NCBI GenBank assembly: GCA_017542725.1
Contig: JAFXWR010000340.1
Location: forward strand, 1 to 10,976
Length of the DNA: 10,976 bases
Direction: 5' to 3'
From: Lachnospiraceae bacterium
GTDB taxonomy: Bacteria > Bacillota_A > Clostridia > Lachnospirales > Lachnospiraceae
The number at the start of each line of letters is the position of its first letter. The first letter of the stretch is position 1. Positions 1 through 7,319 of this stretch are shown in pieces. A program made the translations under genes and the position numbers. A model generated the notes under the pieces. That model was not told the origin of the DNA and made no database searches. It saw only the letters and a list, made by a program, of their open reading frames with translations.

Positions 1-705
1 ATAAATATTTCTTTGCATAGCTCCTATGTCAGGAGATATTATAGCTAAGTTTTCTTTGTCAATTTTTATATCATCATATTTATTTACTATTGCATTTATA
101 AATTGATAATAACAACTTAGTGAATCGAAACTTGAAAGTGGTATAGCATTCATAACTCTTGGGTCATGAGCATCTACTGTCAAAATATTTGATACGCCAA
201 GACTAGTAAGTTCTTGTAGCATCACAGCGCAGTCGAGTGATTCTCTCTTAGTTCTCTTATGCTGTCTTGATTCATATAGGAAAGGCATTATTACATTAAT
301 TCTTTTTGCCTTTCCATTTGCTGCTGCTATTACTCTCTTTAAATCTTGGTAGTGATCATCTGGCGACATGTGATTTTCAAATCCAAACATATTATAAGTC
401 TCAGAATAATTTACTACATCAATTATTATAAAAATGTCAGCGCCACGTATTGTACCATTTATAACACACTTTGCCTCACCAGAACCAAATCTATCTATCT
501 CTGGCTCAAGTATATAAGAATCCTTTATAAAATCATCAGCAAATACATCATAAACTTTATTTTGAACTAACAATTTTCTCCACTCAAGTATAAAGTCATT
601 TATCTTTTGAGTGAATTTCATAGTTCCCTTAAGCGGCATCAAAAGCAAAGACCCTATTGGAAATTCTCCAAGATATTTACTTTGAAGTTCATTAGATGTT
701 GACAT
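1..705 (-). CDS. prs: Ribose-phosphate pyrophosphokinase (PRPP synthetase), N-terminal 235 residues, cut by the window edge
   Basis: Cytoplasmic enzyme that transfers pyrophosphate from ATP to ribose 5-phosphate, giving PRPP for purine, pyrimidine, histidine and NAD synthesis. The frame stays open to base 1, so the C-terminus with the PRPP-binding loop is outside the window. Visible family features are RFGSGEAKCVI with TIRGADIFII (about residues 72-94), the ATP-contact region PFLYESRQHKRTKRESLDCA (141-160), the catalytic-loop equivalent TVDAHDPRV (176-184) and IISPDIGAMQRN (222-233). The N-terminus FPIGSLLLMPLKG and the RQH and DAHDPRV wording differ from the classic form (RQD, DLHA) and match the longer variant that I recall from Clostridia. 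ATG at 705 is chosen because TAAGGAGGTT (711-720) precedes it at ideal distance. The start overlaps the dnaI stop by 14 bases, so translation is probably coupled. Family assignment is firm; the subclass is from memory. Confidence 0.93.
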   Translation of the reverse strand, partial: MSTSNELQSKYLGEFPIGSLLLMPLKGTMKFTQKINDFILEWRKLLVQNKVYDVFADDFIKDSYILEPEIDRFGSGEAKCVINGTIRGADIFIIIDVVNYSETYNMFGFENHMSPDDHYQDLKRVIAAANGKAKRINVIMPFLYESRQHKRTKRESLDCAVMLQELTSLGVSNILTVDAHDPRVMNAIPLSSFDSLSCYYQFINAIVNKYDDIKIDKENLAIISPDIGAMQRNIY

Positions 706-1642
706 TTTTTAACCTCCTTAAATCATCGCCATAAAGATATTCATTATCATAAGCATTTACCAATCTTGAATAAGTTGAACTTAGATAATTACTTTCTATC
801 TGATCTGGCATAAGGTTAGTAGTAATTATTGTCGACTTCTTATCATTTAATCTTTTATCAATTATATAATTAATTTCTGTATTCGTATAATCAGTAATTC
901 TCTCAGTACCTAAGTCATCAAGTATAAATAAATCACATGCAACTGCATAATACTTTAGTGGCTCGCCTTCATAATCTGGCTTTAGAGAATTAAGATATTC
1001 ATTTACATTGACATATAACACTGACTTATTTTTCTTTAAAGCCTCAGCACCCATACATCTTGCGAGGAATGTTTTTCCAGTCCCAGTAGGTCCTATAAGT
1101 AAAAGGCTAAAAGGATTTTTACTCATGCCTTCAACATCACTTTTAAACTTCTTGATTAGAGTTTCCATAAGTTGCTTATAGGTAGTTCCGTTATACTCAA
1201 GCCCACTTTGGTTATAAAAACTCATGTCAAGGTTGTCGAAATTATCATCTTTTATATAATTCTTAAAATGAGAAATATTGTCAAATAATTCTATCTCTTT
1301 TTGCACAAAACAAGAGCACTTATGACCATCCACATATCCAGTATCCTTGCACTTATCGCATACATACTTGAGTTCCTTATAATCGTCAATAATTTTGTGC
1401 TCTTTTATATAAGTATTTCTTTCTAATTGTATACTGTCTAATTGTTTTTCAAGTTCATCAATTGGCTTATTTTCAATTCTTGCCATTCCTATCTTGGTAT
1501 AGAGCTTTATAATACTTAAGTCCAATTCTTTTAGCTTAGGGTTCTTTTCATAAATCTCATTTTTTTTATCTTCATAACTTAAGTAATCACCCTGTCTAAT
1601 GTATTCATATTCTCTTTTTATGTCTTCGTAGCTTTTTATCAA
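692..1642 (-). CDS. dnaI: DnaI/DnaC-like replicative helicase loader (AAA+ ATPase)
   Basis: Probable loader that delivers the replicative DNA helicase to origins and restart sites together with DnaD. Of its 316 residues, the first 90 or so are helical and charged and would be the helicase-binding part. A likely zinc-binding motif follows, with cysteines at 95, 98, 109 and 111 (CDKC...CSC). The AAA+ domain has Walker A GPTGTGKT (184-191), Walker B LFILDD (238-243), the sensor-1 region TTN (274-276) and an arginine in STYSRL (289-294). Length and architecture fit Bacillus DnaI and the clostridial DnaC-like ATPases. The start is TTG at 1642, supported by AGAGGG (1650-1655) seven bases upstream; no in-frame ATG lies nearby. 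It begins 15 bases after the dnaD stop, and its end overlaps prs by 14 bases. An IstB-like transposon ATPase is a more distant alternative, but the Cys motif and the dnaD neighbour argue for the loader. Confidence 0.88.
   Translation of the reverse strand: MIKSYEDIKREYEYIRQGDYLSYEDKKNEIYEKNPKLKELDLSIIKLYTKIGMARIENKPIDELEKQLDSIQLERNTYIKEHKIIDDYKELKYVCDKCKDTGYVDGHKCSCFVQKEIELFDNISHFKNYIKDDNFDNLDMSFYNQSGLEYNGTTYKQLMETLIKKFKSDVEGMSKNPFSLLLIGPTGTGKTFLARCMGAEALKKNKSVLYVNVNEYLNSLKPDYEGEPLKYYAVACDLFILDDLGTERITDYTNTEINYIIDKRLNDKKSTIITTNLMPDQIESNYLSSTYSRLVNAYDNEYLYGDDLRRLKNVNI
711..720 (-). promoter_or_regulatory. prs ribosome binding site inside the dnaI coding sequence
   Basis: On the minus strand this reads TAAGGAGGTT, an essentially perfect anti-16S match, followed by AAAAA and the prs ATG. 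The same bases encode the Arg-Arg-Leu near the DnaI C-terminus, so ribosomes finishing dnaI pass over the prs initiation site. This site fixes the prs start. Confidence 0.85.
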
Positions 1643-1657
1643 CTTCTTTCCCTCTAA

Positions 1658-2368
1658 CTATGAATTTATCTTACTCTTAAGCACAGAATTCATAAACATC
1701 TTATTGTACTCATTTCTATCTATTATATTTACTTTCTTCTTAGTCTTTTGCTTTGATGACTTTTCAAAACCTTCTGTAAACTTCTTCGCATCATCTGCAG
1801 TCTTTATCTTCTGCTCATACCATGACTCTGCAACAGCTGCCATATATTTTGCGTTTCTTTGATCTTTGTTTGCACAGTACTCTAAGAGATACTGTATGAG
1901 ACCTTCATCAAAACCATACTCATTATAGCATTTTGCTATGAGAGTCTGTTGTCTCTCTGACATTGTCTGACCAAGTAGTTTTTCAGCTTGGAAAAGTAGG
2001 TCGCTTTCTATATCTTCATAGTTCTTTTTATTTTTATTTATCAATTCATTTTTCTTGGTTTGAAAGTCTACGAGATTGTCTGCTTTTTCATTCTTTACTT
2101 TTTTCTCTTCTCTATCATATATCAAGCACTCTTTTTTAATTAGTTTCTTTCTAATCCAATATTTAAGTGCCTTTACTACTTCCTCTTCAGTAAGAACCAA
2201 TTCATCTGAAACTTCAGTAACTGTATATCCTTCCTTTATTCCCTTCCACAAATAGAAAAGGAAAACTTTTATAAACTCTGCTGGAGCATCAGCTAAATAT
2301 TTATCTAAAAACTCATTTGATATGATAGTTACATTACTGCCATATAAGCTTTCATATAGTTCTTCCAT
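1658..2368 (-). CDS. dnaD: DnaD-domain replication initiation protein
   Basis: Primosomal protein that helps remodel DNA and recruit helicase and loader in low-GC Gram-positives. Numbered from the upstream ATG at 2374, the N-terminal part (about 1-90) reads as a winged-helix domain (FIKVFLFYLWKGI, TVTEVSDELVLTEEEVVKALKYW). A lysine-rich, probably flexible linker (about 90-125) follows, then the DnaD domain (about 126-195) ending in YMAAVAESWYEQKI (177-190), the family's YxxxIxxxW-type signature. The Lys-rich tail (206-215) suits DNA contact. Two ATGs compete, at 2374 and 2368. The G-rich site at 2376-2382 is only about one base from the first but seven from the second, so I prefer 2368 (236 residues). 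It leads a tight set with dnaI and prs. The family is clear, but DnaD and DnaB-type proteins share the domain, so the exact orthology is less certain. Confidence 0.86.
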   Translation of the reverse strand: MEELYESLYGSNVTIISNEFLDKYLADAPAEFIKVFLFYLWKGIKEGYTVTEVSDELVLTEEEVVKALKYWIRKKLIKKECLIYDREEKKVKNEKADNLVDFQTKKNELINKNKKNYEDIESDLLFQAEKLLGQTMSERQQTLIAKCYNEYGFDEGLIQYLLEYCANKDQRNAKYMAAVAESWYEQKIKTADDAKKFTEGFEKSSKQKTKKKVNIIDRNEYNKMFMNSVLKSKINS

Positions 2369-2375
2369 TCCCATT

Positions 2376-2382
2376 CTCCCCC
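2376..2382 (-). promoter_or_regulatory. dnaD ribosome binding site
   Basis: The minus strand reads GGGGGAG here. Its distance to the ATG at 2368 (seven bases) is normal, whereas the ATG at 2374 is almost touching it. This favours the downstream start of dnaD. Confidence 0.6.
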
Positions 2383-2398
2383 TTTAACTTGCCAGCAG

Positions 2399-2428
2399 AA
2401 TATAACACAAGTTTGAACCATTTGTAAT
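2399..2428 (-). promoter_or_regulatory. Candidate extended -10 promoter for dnaD-dnaI-prs
   Basis: On the minus strand, TATATT (2399-2404) is preceded by TGT, giving an extended -10 (TGTTATATT). A weak -35-like ATTACA (2423-2428) lies 18 bases upstream. Transcription would begin near 2392, leaving a leader of about 24 bases that contains the dnaD ribosome binding site. The geometry is good, but the -35 matches only four of six consensus positions and the background is very AT-rich. Confidence 0.45.
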
Positions 2429-2545
2429 AACTATATAAACAACTTTATAACAAAATATTTTAAAAATGTTTATTACTTTTTTTAATTAAAAAATAAATAA
2501 TTCATACATATTATTTTTATTATAGACGACTTGTCTAAAAATTTG

Positions 2546-3934
2546 CTATTCCCTTATTAAATCAATAATTTTATATACATCGCCAGCACCCATTGTGACT
2601 ACAATGTCGCCTGATGTTGCATTTTTCGAAACATATTCAGAAATCTCCCCAAAAGTTTCAAAATATTCGCATAAATTATTTTTATTATTTTTATCGGATT
2701 TTATTTTTTCACTTATATCCCTAGAACTTACTACTCCTAAGTCTTTTTCTCTTGCAGGATAAATTTTAGCAAGGATCACGATCGGCGTACTTCCCAAAAC
2801 TCTTACAAAATCATCAAAAAGCGCCTTTGTTCTTGTAAATGTATGCGGCTGAAATATAAGATACAAATTATTGTATTTGATTTCTTTAAGGGCTTTTAAA
2901 CTTGCCTCTATCTCAGTTGGGTGATGAGCATAATCATCAATATAGGTTACACCATTCACAACTTTTTTAACCTCAAGTCTTCTTCTCGCGCCTTTAAAAT
3001 CTTCCAAACTATTTTTAATTTCTTCAAAACTTATTCCAAAATCCATGAGCACTGCAAGTCCTGCGAGAAAATTAAGTGCATTATGCTTCCCAATAAGTCT
3101 CTGTCTCATCCTTCCTATAAACTTTTTATCATGATAGACATCAAAAGACTGATAATGTTTTTCATCATAGCTTACATTGTCAAAATAATAATCTGCGCTA
3201 TCGTCACTACCATAAGTTATAACTCTTATATTCGCATCTTTCACAAGTGCATCTATATTTTCTATTCTATTATTAATTACTAAGAGTCCACCCTCAGGCA
3301 ATAACTCGATAAATTTTTTAAATGACCTTCTTATATCATCTAAATCTTTAAAGAAATCTAAATGATCTTCCTCTATATTTGTAACTACCTCTACACTTGG
3401 ACAAAAATCTAAAAAACTATTTGTATATTCGCATGCTTCAGCTACAAACAAGTCTTCACCGCCTATGTGATAATTTCCACCTATCTCATCTACTATTCCA
3501 CCAACATTTATAGTTGGGTTTAATCCTTTGTCAAGCATTACCTTTGAAATTATAGAAGTAGTAGTTGTCTTTCCATGTGTTCCTGCGACGCAGATTCTTC
3601 TATCATAATTAGCCATAATCTCGCCCAAGATGCTTGACCTTGAGACTAGTTTTATTCCGAGTTCTTTTGCAGCAATTATTTCCTCATTATCATCATGTAT
3701 TGCCTTGGAATATACTACCATATCTAAGTCTTTAGTGATGTTTTCTCTTTTATGCCCCAAAAATATCGTTATGCCTTTTTTCTCTAATGCCTTCACATTG
3801 TCATTTTCACTTAGGTCAGAACCTGTTATAGTGAAGCCATTCTTAAGCAAAATAAGTGCTATGGCACTCATTGATATGCCACCAATACCTATAAAATGAA
3901 CTTTCAATTTTTTATTTAAATCAAATATTTTCAT
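2546..3934 (-). CDS. murC: UDP-N-acetylmuramate--L-alanine ligase
   Basis: Cytoplasmic Mur ligase that uses ATP to attach L-alanine to UDP-N-acetylmuramate, the first step in building the peptidoglycan stem peptide. The 462-residue product has the N-terminal UDP-substrate fold starting HFIGIGGISMSA (13-24), the ATP loop GTHGKTTTT (118-126), the central-domain EEDHLDFF (188-195), and the C-terminal domain with DDYAHHPTEI (333-342), FQPHTFTRT (361-369) and the terminal MGAGD (448-452). Length is normal for MurC and all key motifs are intact. A GTG at 3952 would add six residues (MTRDYN) that overlap metI. The ATG at 3934 is preferred because the protein then begins just before the conserved fold and a weak AAGAG site (3943-3947) lies eight bases upstream. 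The ATG is one base after the metI stop, so translation is probably coupled to metI. It sits away from the murD-ftsW-ftsQ cluster, where murC is often found. Confidence 0.96.
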   Translation of the reverse strand: MKIFDLNKKLKVHFIGIGGISMSAIALILLKNGFTITGSDLSENDNVKALEKKGITIFLGHKRENITKDLDMVVYSKAIHDDNEEIIAAKELGIKLVSRSSILGEIMANYDRRICVAGTHGKTTTTSIISKVMLDKGLNPTINVGGIVDEIGGNYHIGGEDLFVAEACEYTNSFLDFCPSVEVVTNIEEDHLDFFKDLDDIRRSFKKFIELLPEGGLLVINNRIENIDALVKDANIRVITYGSDDSADYYFDNVSYDEKHYQSFDVYHDKKFIGRMRQRLIGKHNALNFLAGLAVLMDFGISFEEIKNSLEDFKGARRRLEVKKVVNGVTYIDDYAHHPTEIEASLKALKEIKYNNLYLIFQPHTFTRTKALFDDFVRVLGSTPIVILAKIYPAREKDLGVVSSRDISEKIKSDKNNKNNLCEYFETFGEISEYVSKNATSGDIVVTMGAGDVYKIIDLIRE

Positions 3935-3935
3935 A

Positions 3936-4595
3936 TTATAATCTCTTGTCACTCTTTCTTGCTATTCCCATAAATATTTCTTGCAAAATCTGAACTATTA
4001 TGACTAATAAAACAACCGTGATGAGCATTACATCTTGGTTGTATCTATAGTATCCATATCTTATAGCTACATCTCCAAGTCCACCTCCACCTACTGCACC
4101 CGCCATAGCACTATATCCTAAAATAGTAGTTATTGATATGGCCGCACCTATTAAAAGTGAAGGCTTAGATTCAGAGAGAAGTACTTTTCTTATAATTTGG
4201 AAATTTGTTGCCCCCATAGATTTTGCTGCCTCAATAACGCCTAAATCAACTTCCTTAAGAGATGACTCTACCATTCTTGCTATGTATGGGCTTGCAGAAA
4301 TTACAAGTGGTGGTATGACTGCCTTAGCGCCAATAGTCGAACCAACTATCGCTTTTGTCACGGGCAAAACCAAAATCAAAAGTATCAAAAATGGTATTGA
4401 CCTAAATATATTTACGATTAGTGATAATACATTATATACACCTGCATTTGGTGTGAGACCATCTTTCGCTGTTGAATACAAAAGCACTCCAAGCGGAATT
4501 CCTATCATATAAGAAATCAAAGATGACACAAATGTCATGAAAAAAGTTTCAGCTATTGCTGTCGTATATAGAGATATATTTATTGCTACAAACAT
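3936..4595 (-). CDS. metI: Methionine ABC transporter permease MetI
   Basis: Inner-membrane subunit of the MetNI-Q importer for methionine and related compounds. The 219-residue product has about five hydrophobic segments (roughly 15-40, 55-80, 88-107, 145-170 and 188-208). The cytoplasmic EAA coupling loop EAAKSMGATNFQIIRKVLL (122-140) docks on the MetN ATPase. The segment GYSAMAGAVGGGGLGDVAI (160-178) is characteristic of MetI permeases. A TTG at 4610 would add five residues, but those codons are themselves the Shine-Dalgarno GGGAGG (4603-4608), which sits seven bases from the ATG at 4595. That ATG is therefore the start. It shares one base with the metN TAA (TAATG), a typical coupled junction. 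murC follows one base after its stop. No metQ substrate-binding lipoprotein gene is found in the window. Confidence 0.95.
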   Translation of the reverse strand: MFVAINISLYTTAIAETFFMTFVSSLISYMIGIPLGVLLYSTAKDGLTPNAGVYNVLSLIVNIFRSIPFLILLILVLPVTKAIVGSTIGAKAVIPPLVISASPYIARMVESSLKEVDLGVIEAAKSMGATNFQIIRKVLLSESKPSLLIGAAISITTILGYSAMAGAVGGGGLGDVAIRYGYYRYNQDVMLITVVLLVIIVQILQEIFMGIARKSDKRL

Positions 4596-5602
4596 TATAC
4601 CACCTCCCAATATGTCACTGCATTTTCATCCAGATATTCTTTGATTTGATATTGAATTTTTTTGTCATCTGGCATTTCTATTATAAGCTGCCCTACGACC
4701 TTTCCTTCTAAGACTTTGGTGTTTGCGTACATTATACTTACTGGCATGCCGATCTTAAGTATCATATTTGCAAGTATTGGTTTATCTGTTATAGAGCCGT
4801 CGAATGCAAGTCTCAAATAAGTCTTGTCATCAAGTTTTACAAACTCTTCTTCTTTATTAATAGTAGCTCCAAATATGAGTTTCTTTCCTATACTTGACTT
4901 AGGCGCCTTAAATACTTCTTTTACATTTCCCATCTCAGCAACTCTACTATTTTCAAGAATAGCAACCCTATCACAAATACTTTCAATTACTGACATCTGG
5001 TGAGTTATAATAACCACCGTTACTCCAAATTCATTATTTATTTTTTTCAAAAGATCTAATATCTGCTTTGTAGTTTTTGGATCAAGAGCTGATGTAGCTT
5101 CATCACACAAGAGAACTTTTGGGTTTGTCGCAAGTGCTCTTGCAATTGCCACCCTCTGCTTTTGACCTCCAGAAAGTTTACTAGGATATTCTTTTTCCTT
5201 TTCACTCAAATCTACTAACTTAAGCAACTCTCTTGCTCTATCTATAGCCTTGCTTCTATCTACCCCTGATATCTCAAGAGGAAACATTACATTTTTGAGG
5301 ACATTAACTTGCTCAAGCAAATTAAAGTTTTGAAATATCATTCCTATCTCTTTTCTCACCTGCCTTAATTCATCATCTTTAAGTTCGCCAAGGCTCTTTC
5401 CTTCAAACAAAACTTTACCTTCACTTGGTTTCTCAAGAAAATTTATCATACGAACAAGCGTGGACTTGCCAGCACCAGAAAGTCCGATAATGCCAAATAT
5501 CTCACCCTTTTCAATGTCAATGTTAATATCCTGCAGTGCCGTAACCTCGACTGCTTGGTTATTAAAGATCTTCTTAAGATTTTTGATTTCTATAATAGCC
5601 AT
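4595..5602 (-). CDS. metN: Methionine ABC transporter ATP-binding protein MetN
   Basis: Cytoplasmic ATPase that powers methionine import with MetI. The 335-residue product has Walker A GLSGAGKST (40-48), Q-loop Gln91, signature LSGGQKQR (143-150), Walker B VLLCDEATS (163-171), D-loop SALD (171-174) and H-loop His201. A C-terminal NIL domain (about 255-332) follows, which in MetN proteins binds methionine and inhibits transport when the cell is replete. The NIL domain, and the wording around Walker A and RMINFLEKP, separate it from other amino acid ATPases. An upstream in-frame ATG (5635) has no ribosome binding site. The ATG at 5602 has AGGAG (5608-5612) five bases away and begins with the usual MAIIEIKNL. 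It lies 52 bases after prfC. I see no SAM riboswitch or T-box leader in that short gap, so control may come from an upstream promoter plus the NIL domain. Confidence 0.96.
   Translation of the reverse strand: MAIIEIKNLKKIFNNQAVEVTALQDINIDIEKGEIFGIIGLSGAGKSTLVRMINFLEKPSEGKVLFEGKSLGELKDDELRQVRKEIGMIFQNFNLLEQVNVLKNVMFPLEISGVDRSKAIDRARELLKLVDLSEKEKEYPSKLSGGQKQRVAIARALATNPKVLLCDEATSALDPKTTKQILDLLKKINNEFGVTVVIITHQMSVIESICDRVAILENSRVAEMGNVKEVFKAPKSSIGKKLIFGATINKEEEFVKLDDKTYLRLAFDGSITDKPILANMILKIGMPVSIMYANTKVLEGKVVGQLIIEMPDDKKIQYQIKEYLDENAVTYWEVV
4603..4608 (-). promoter_or_regulatory. metI ribosome binding site within the end of metN
   Basis: The minus strand reads GGGAGG here, seven bases before the metI ATG at 4595. 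It lies within the last codons of metN. It decides the metI start and excludes the upstream in-frame TTG, which overlaps the site itself. Confidence 0.8.
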
Positions 5603-5654
5603 ATATACTCCTGCGGGCTTACAAAGCTTGCCCATACAATGTGGTCATTTTTTA

Positions 5655-7244
5655 TTAATTCTTAGAAAACTCCTGTAACTTTAAATTTTTATTTCGCTCT
5701 AGTACCATTTTGATACTCCAATCATGTGCGAAAAGTAACAGCGGTCTATCCTTCATGTCGCTGACTATCTTCATGTCAGAAGTTCCTGATATCTCATTTA
5801 GTTTTATTTCTGTATAATTCTCAATCCATCTTATATACTCATATGGTAAGATATCAAGTTTCACATCTACATTGTACTCATTTTTTAGTCTATATGTTAA
5901 TACTTCAAACTGAAGTTCTCCTACAACTCCGACAATTATTTCTTCCATACCACTATTCACATCATGAAAAATCTGTATCGCACCTTCAAGCGCTATCTGC
6001 TCAATACCTTTTACAAATTGTTTTCTCTTCATAGTGTCAACTTGTTTGCATCTAGCAAAATGTTCTGGTGCAAATGTGGGTATGCCTTCATAAAGTAATT
6101 TATCATTTTTTGCCGAGATAGTCTCTCCTATGGAAAATATTCCTGGGTCATAAAGTCCTATTATATCTCCAGCATAGGCCTCATCAACTATCTTTCTTTC
6201 TGATGCGAACACAAGATCAGCTTGGTTTAGTCTTATTTTTCTTTTTGCCACATTTATATTTACATCAATACCTTTTTCAAACTTACCAGAGCATATTCTC
6301 ATAAATGCAATTCTATCCCTATGTGCCTTATTCATATTTGCCTGTATTTTAAATACAAAACCTGTAAAGTCATCTGAGGTAGGTTCAATCTCTCCGAGAT
6401 TACTCGTTCTTTTTAATGGTGGCAGAGTCATATCTATAAATGCATCTAAGAATTCACCGACTCCAAAATTCGATAGTGCTGATCCAAAAAATACCGGAGT
6501 GAGTTCACCACTATCTACTTTTTCTTTATCAAATGATTCAGTAGCTCCATCAAGCAAGTCCAAATCTTCCTTAAGCTTAGTTATATATTGTTCGCCTATC
6601 ACTTTATTTATAGTTTCTAAATCATCTATAGAATACTTGCTTGTTTCAAGTTCCTTTGCCCCTGAATCTTTAGCCACATAGGTGGTTATCATCTTGTCTC
6701 TTCTATCATATATTCCTTTAAATGTCTTTCCACAGCTAATAGGATAATTTATAGGACATACTTTTATGCCAAGAACTTTTTCTATCTCATCTAAAAGTTC
6801 AAATATATCTTTTGCCTCTCTATCAAGCTTATTTATAAAAGTAAATATAGGTATATGCCTCATAGTACATACCTTAAAAAGTTTTATAGTCTGTGGCTCT
6901 ACTCCCTTTGCAGAATCTATAACCATGACTGCCTGGTCAGCTGCCATAAGAGTTCTATATGTGTCTTCAGAAAAGTCCTGGTGCCCAGGCGTATCAAGTA
7001 TATTAATACATTTCCCTTTATATTCAAATTGCATTGCAGAAGAGGTAACCGATATACCTCTTTCCTTTTCTATTTCCATCCAGTCAGATGTAGCCATTCT
7101 CTTTGCTTTCCTACCTTTTACAGTTCCAGCAAGGTTAATAGCACCCCCATAAAGCAAAAACTTTTCTGTGAGTGTGGTTTTACCTGCGTCAGGGTGACTG
7201 ATTATCTCAAAGGTTCTTCTTCTATTTATTTCTTCATCAAACAT
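5655..7244 (-). CDS. prfC: Peptide chain release factor 3 (RF3)
   Basis: Ribosomal GTPase that removes RF1 and RF2 after peptide release and is also linked to quality control after miscoding. The 529-residue length is typical. The G domain shows G1 SHPDAGKTT (16-24), switch region ERGISVTSS (61-69), G3 DTPGH (84-88) and G4 NKLD (138-141). Later segments include FFGSALSNFGVGEFLDAF after the G domain and GVVGELQFEVLTYRLKNEY in the C-terminal domains, both characteristic of RF3 rather than EF-G. The start at 7244 has AAGGA (7253-7257) eight bases upstream. It lies downstream of the ftsZ hairpin terminator and is followed by metN after a short gap. No strong independent promoter is visible, so its transcription may depend on readthrough or on a weak promoter overlapping the hairpin. 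Confidence 0.96.
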   Translation of the reverse strand: MFDEEINRRRTFEIISHPDAGKTTLTEKFLLYGGAINLAGTVKGRKAKRMATSDWMEIEKERGISVTSSAMQFEYKGKCINILDTPGHQDFSEDTYRTLMAADQAVMVIDSAKGVEPQTIKLFKVCTMRHIPIFTFINKLDREAKDIFELLDEIEKVLGIKVCPINYPISCGKTFKGIYDRRDKMITTYVAKDSGAKELETSKYSIDDLETINKVIGEQYITKLKEDLDLLDGATESFDKEKVDSGELTPVFFGSALSNFGVGEFLDAFIDMTLPPLKRTSNLGEIEPTSDDFTGFVFKIQANMNKAHRDRIAFMRICSGKFEKGIDVNINVAKRKIRLNQADLVFASERKIVDEAYAGDIIGLYDPGIFSIGETISAKNDKLLYEGIPTFAPEHFARCKQVDTMKRKQFVKGIEQIALEGAIQIFHDVNSGMEEIIVGVVGELQFEVLTYRLKNEYNVDVKLDILPYEYIRWIENYTEIKLNEISGTSDMKIVSDMKDRPLLLFAHDWSIKMVLERNKNLKLQEFSKN

Positions 7245-7260
7245 CTTTCTAATCCTTATC

Positions 7261-7293
7261 TATAAAATAATAGTCGCCGTAGTAGGCGACTAT
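7261..7293 (-). terminator. Rho-independent terminator after ftsZ
   Basis: A 9-base-pair inverted repeat with a 6-base loop occupies 7270-7293 (arms ATAGTCGCC and GGCGACTAT). On the minus strand it is followed by a T-rich stretch TTATTTTATA (7261-7269 and just beyond). The far side on the plus strand is A-rich rather than T-rich, so it acts for the minus strand. It begins 27 bases past the ftsZ stop. The T-run is interrupted, so some readthrough into prfC is possible. Confidence 0.75.
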
Positions 7294-7296
7294 AAA

Positions 7297-7302
7297 ATTA
7301 TA
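7297..7302 (-). promoter_or_regulatory. Possible -10 element for prfC overlapping the ftsZ terminator region
   Basis: The minus strand reads a perfect TATAAT here, but the hexamer 17 bases upstream (AAGTAA) is a poor -35 and there is no TGn extension. If used, transcripts would start near 7290, inside the first arm of the hairpin, and could not form the whole terminator. This is weak evidence, recorded because no better prfC promoter is visible. Confidence 0.2.
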
Positions 7303-7319
7303 ATGCTATCCTGTAAAAA

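Larger units (their letters stand above)
2375..2545. other. AT-rich gap between murC and dnaD
   Basis: This 171-base spacer is the largest non-coding stretch. It holds the candidate dnaD promoter and ribosome binding site at its low-coordinate end, an all-AT palindrome TTTTTTAATTAAAAAA (2478-2493), and a small inverted repeat TAGAC-N5-GTCTA (2523-2537) just after the murC stop. The inverted repeat has only five base pairs and no T-run after it on the murC strand, so it is not a convincing terminator. I find no RNA gene or small ORF with a good ribosome binding site. Confidence 0.6.

Noticed and set aside
346..570. Plus-strand ORF of 74 codons
   Set aside because: It lies antisense within prs, has a low-complexity Ile/Tyr-rich translation and no ribosome binding site. 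The same applies to the other plus-strand frames opposite murC, metI, metN, prfC, ftsZ, ftsQ and ftsW.
2523..2537. Inverted repeat TAGAC-N5-GTCTA after murC considered as a terminator
   Set aside because: The stem has only five base pairs and is followed on the murC strand by TAATAAAAATAA rather than a T-run.
5603..5635. Upstream ATG start for metN (11 extra residues)
   Set aside because: No ribosome binding site precedes it, while AGGAG is well placed for the ATG at 5602, and the added residues are not typical of MetN.
5603..5654. Possible SAM riboswitch or T-box leader for metN
   Set aside because: The prfC-metN gap is only 52 bases, far too short for either. The GGGC...GCCC pairing in it (about 5616-5634) is just four base pairs without a T-run.
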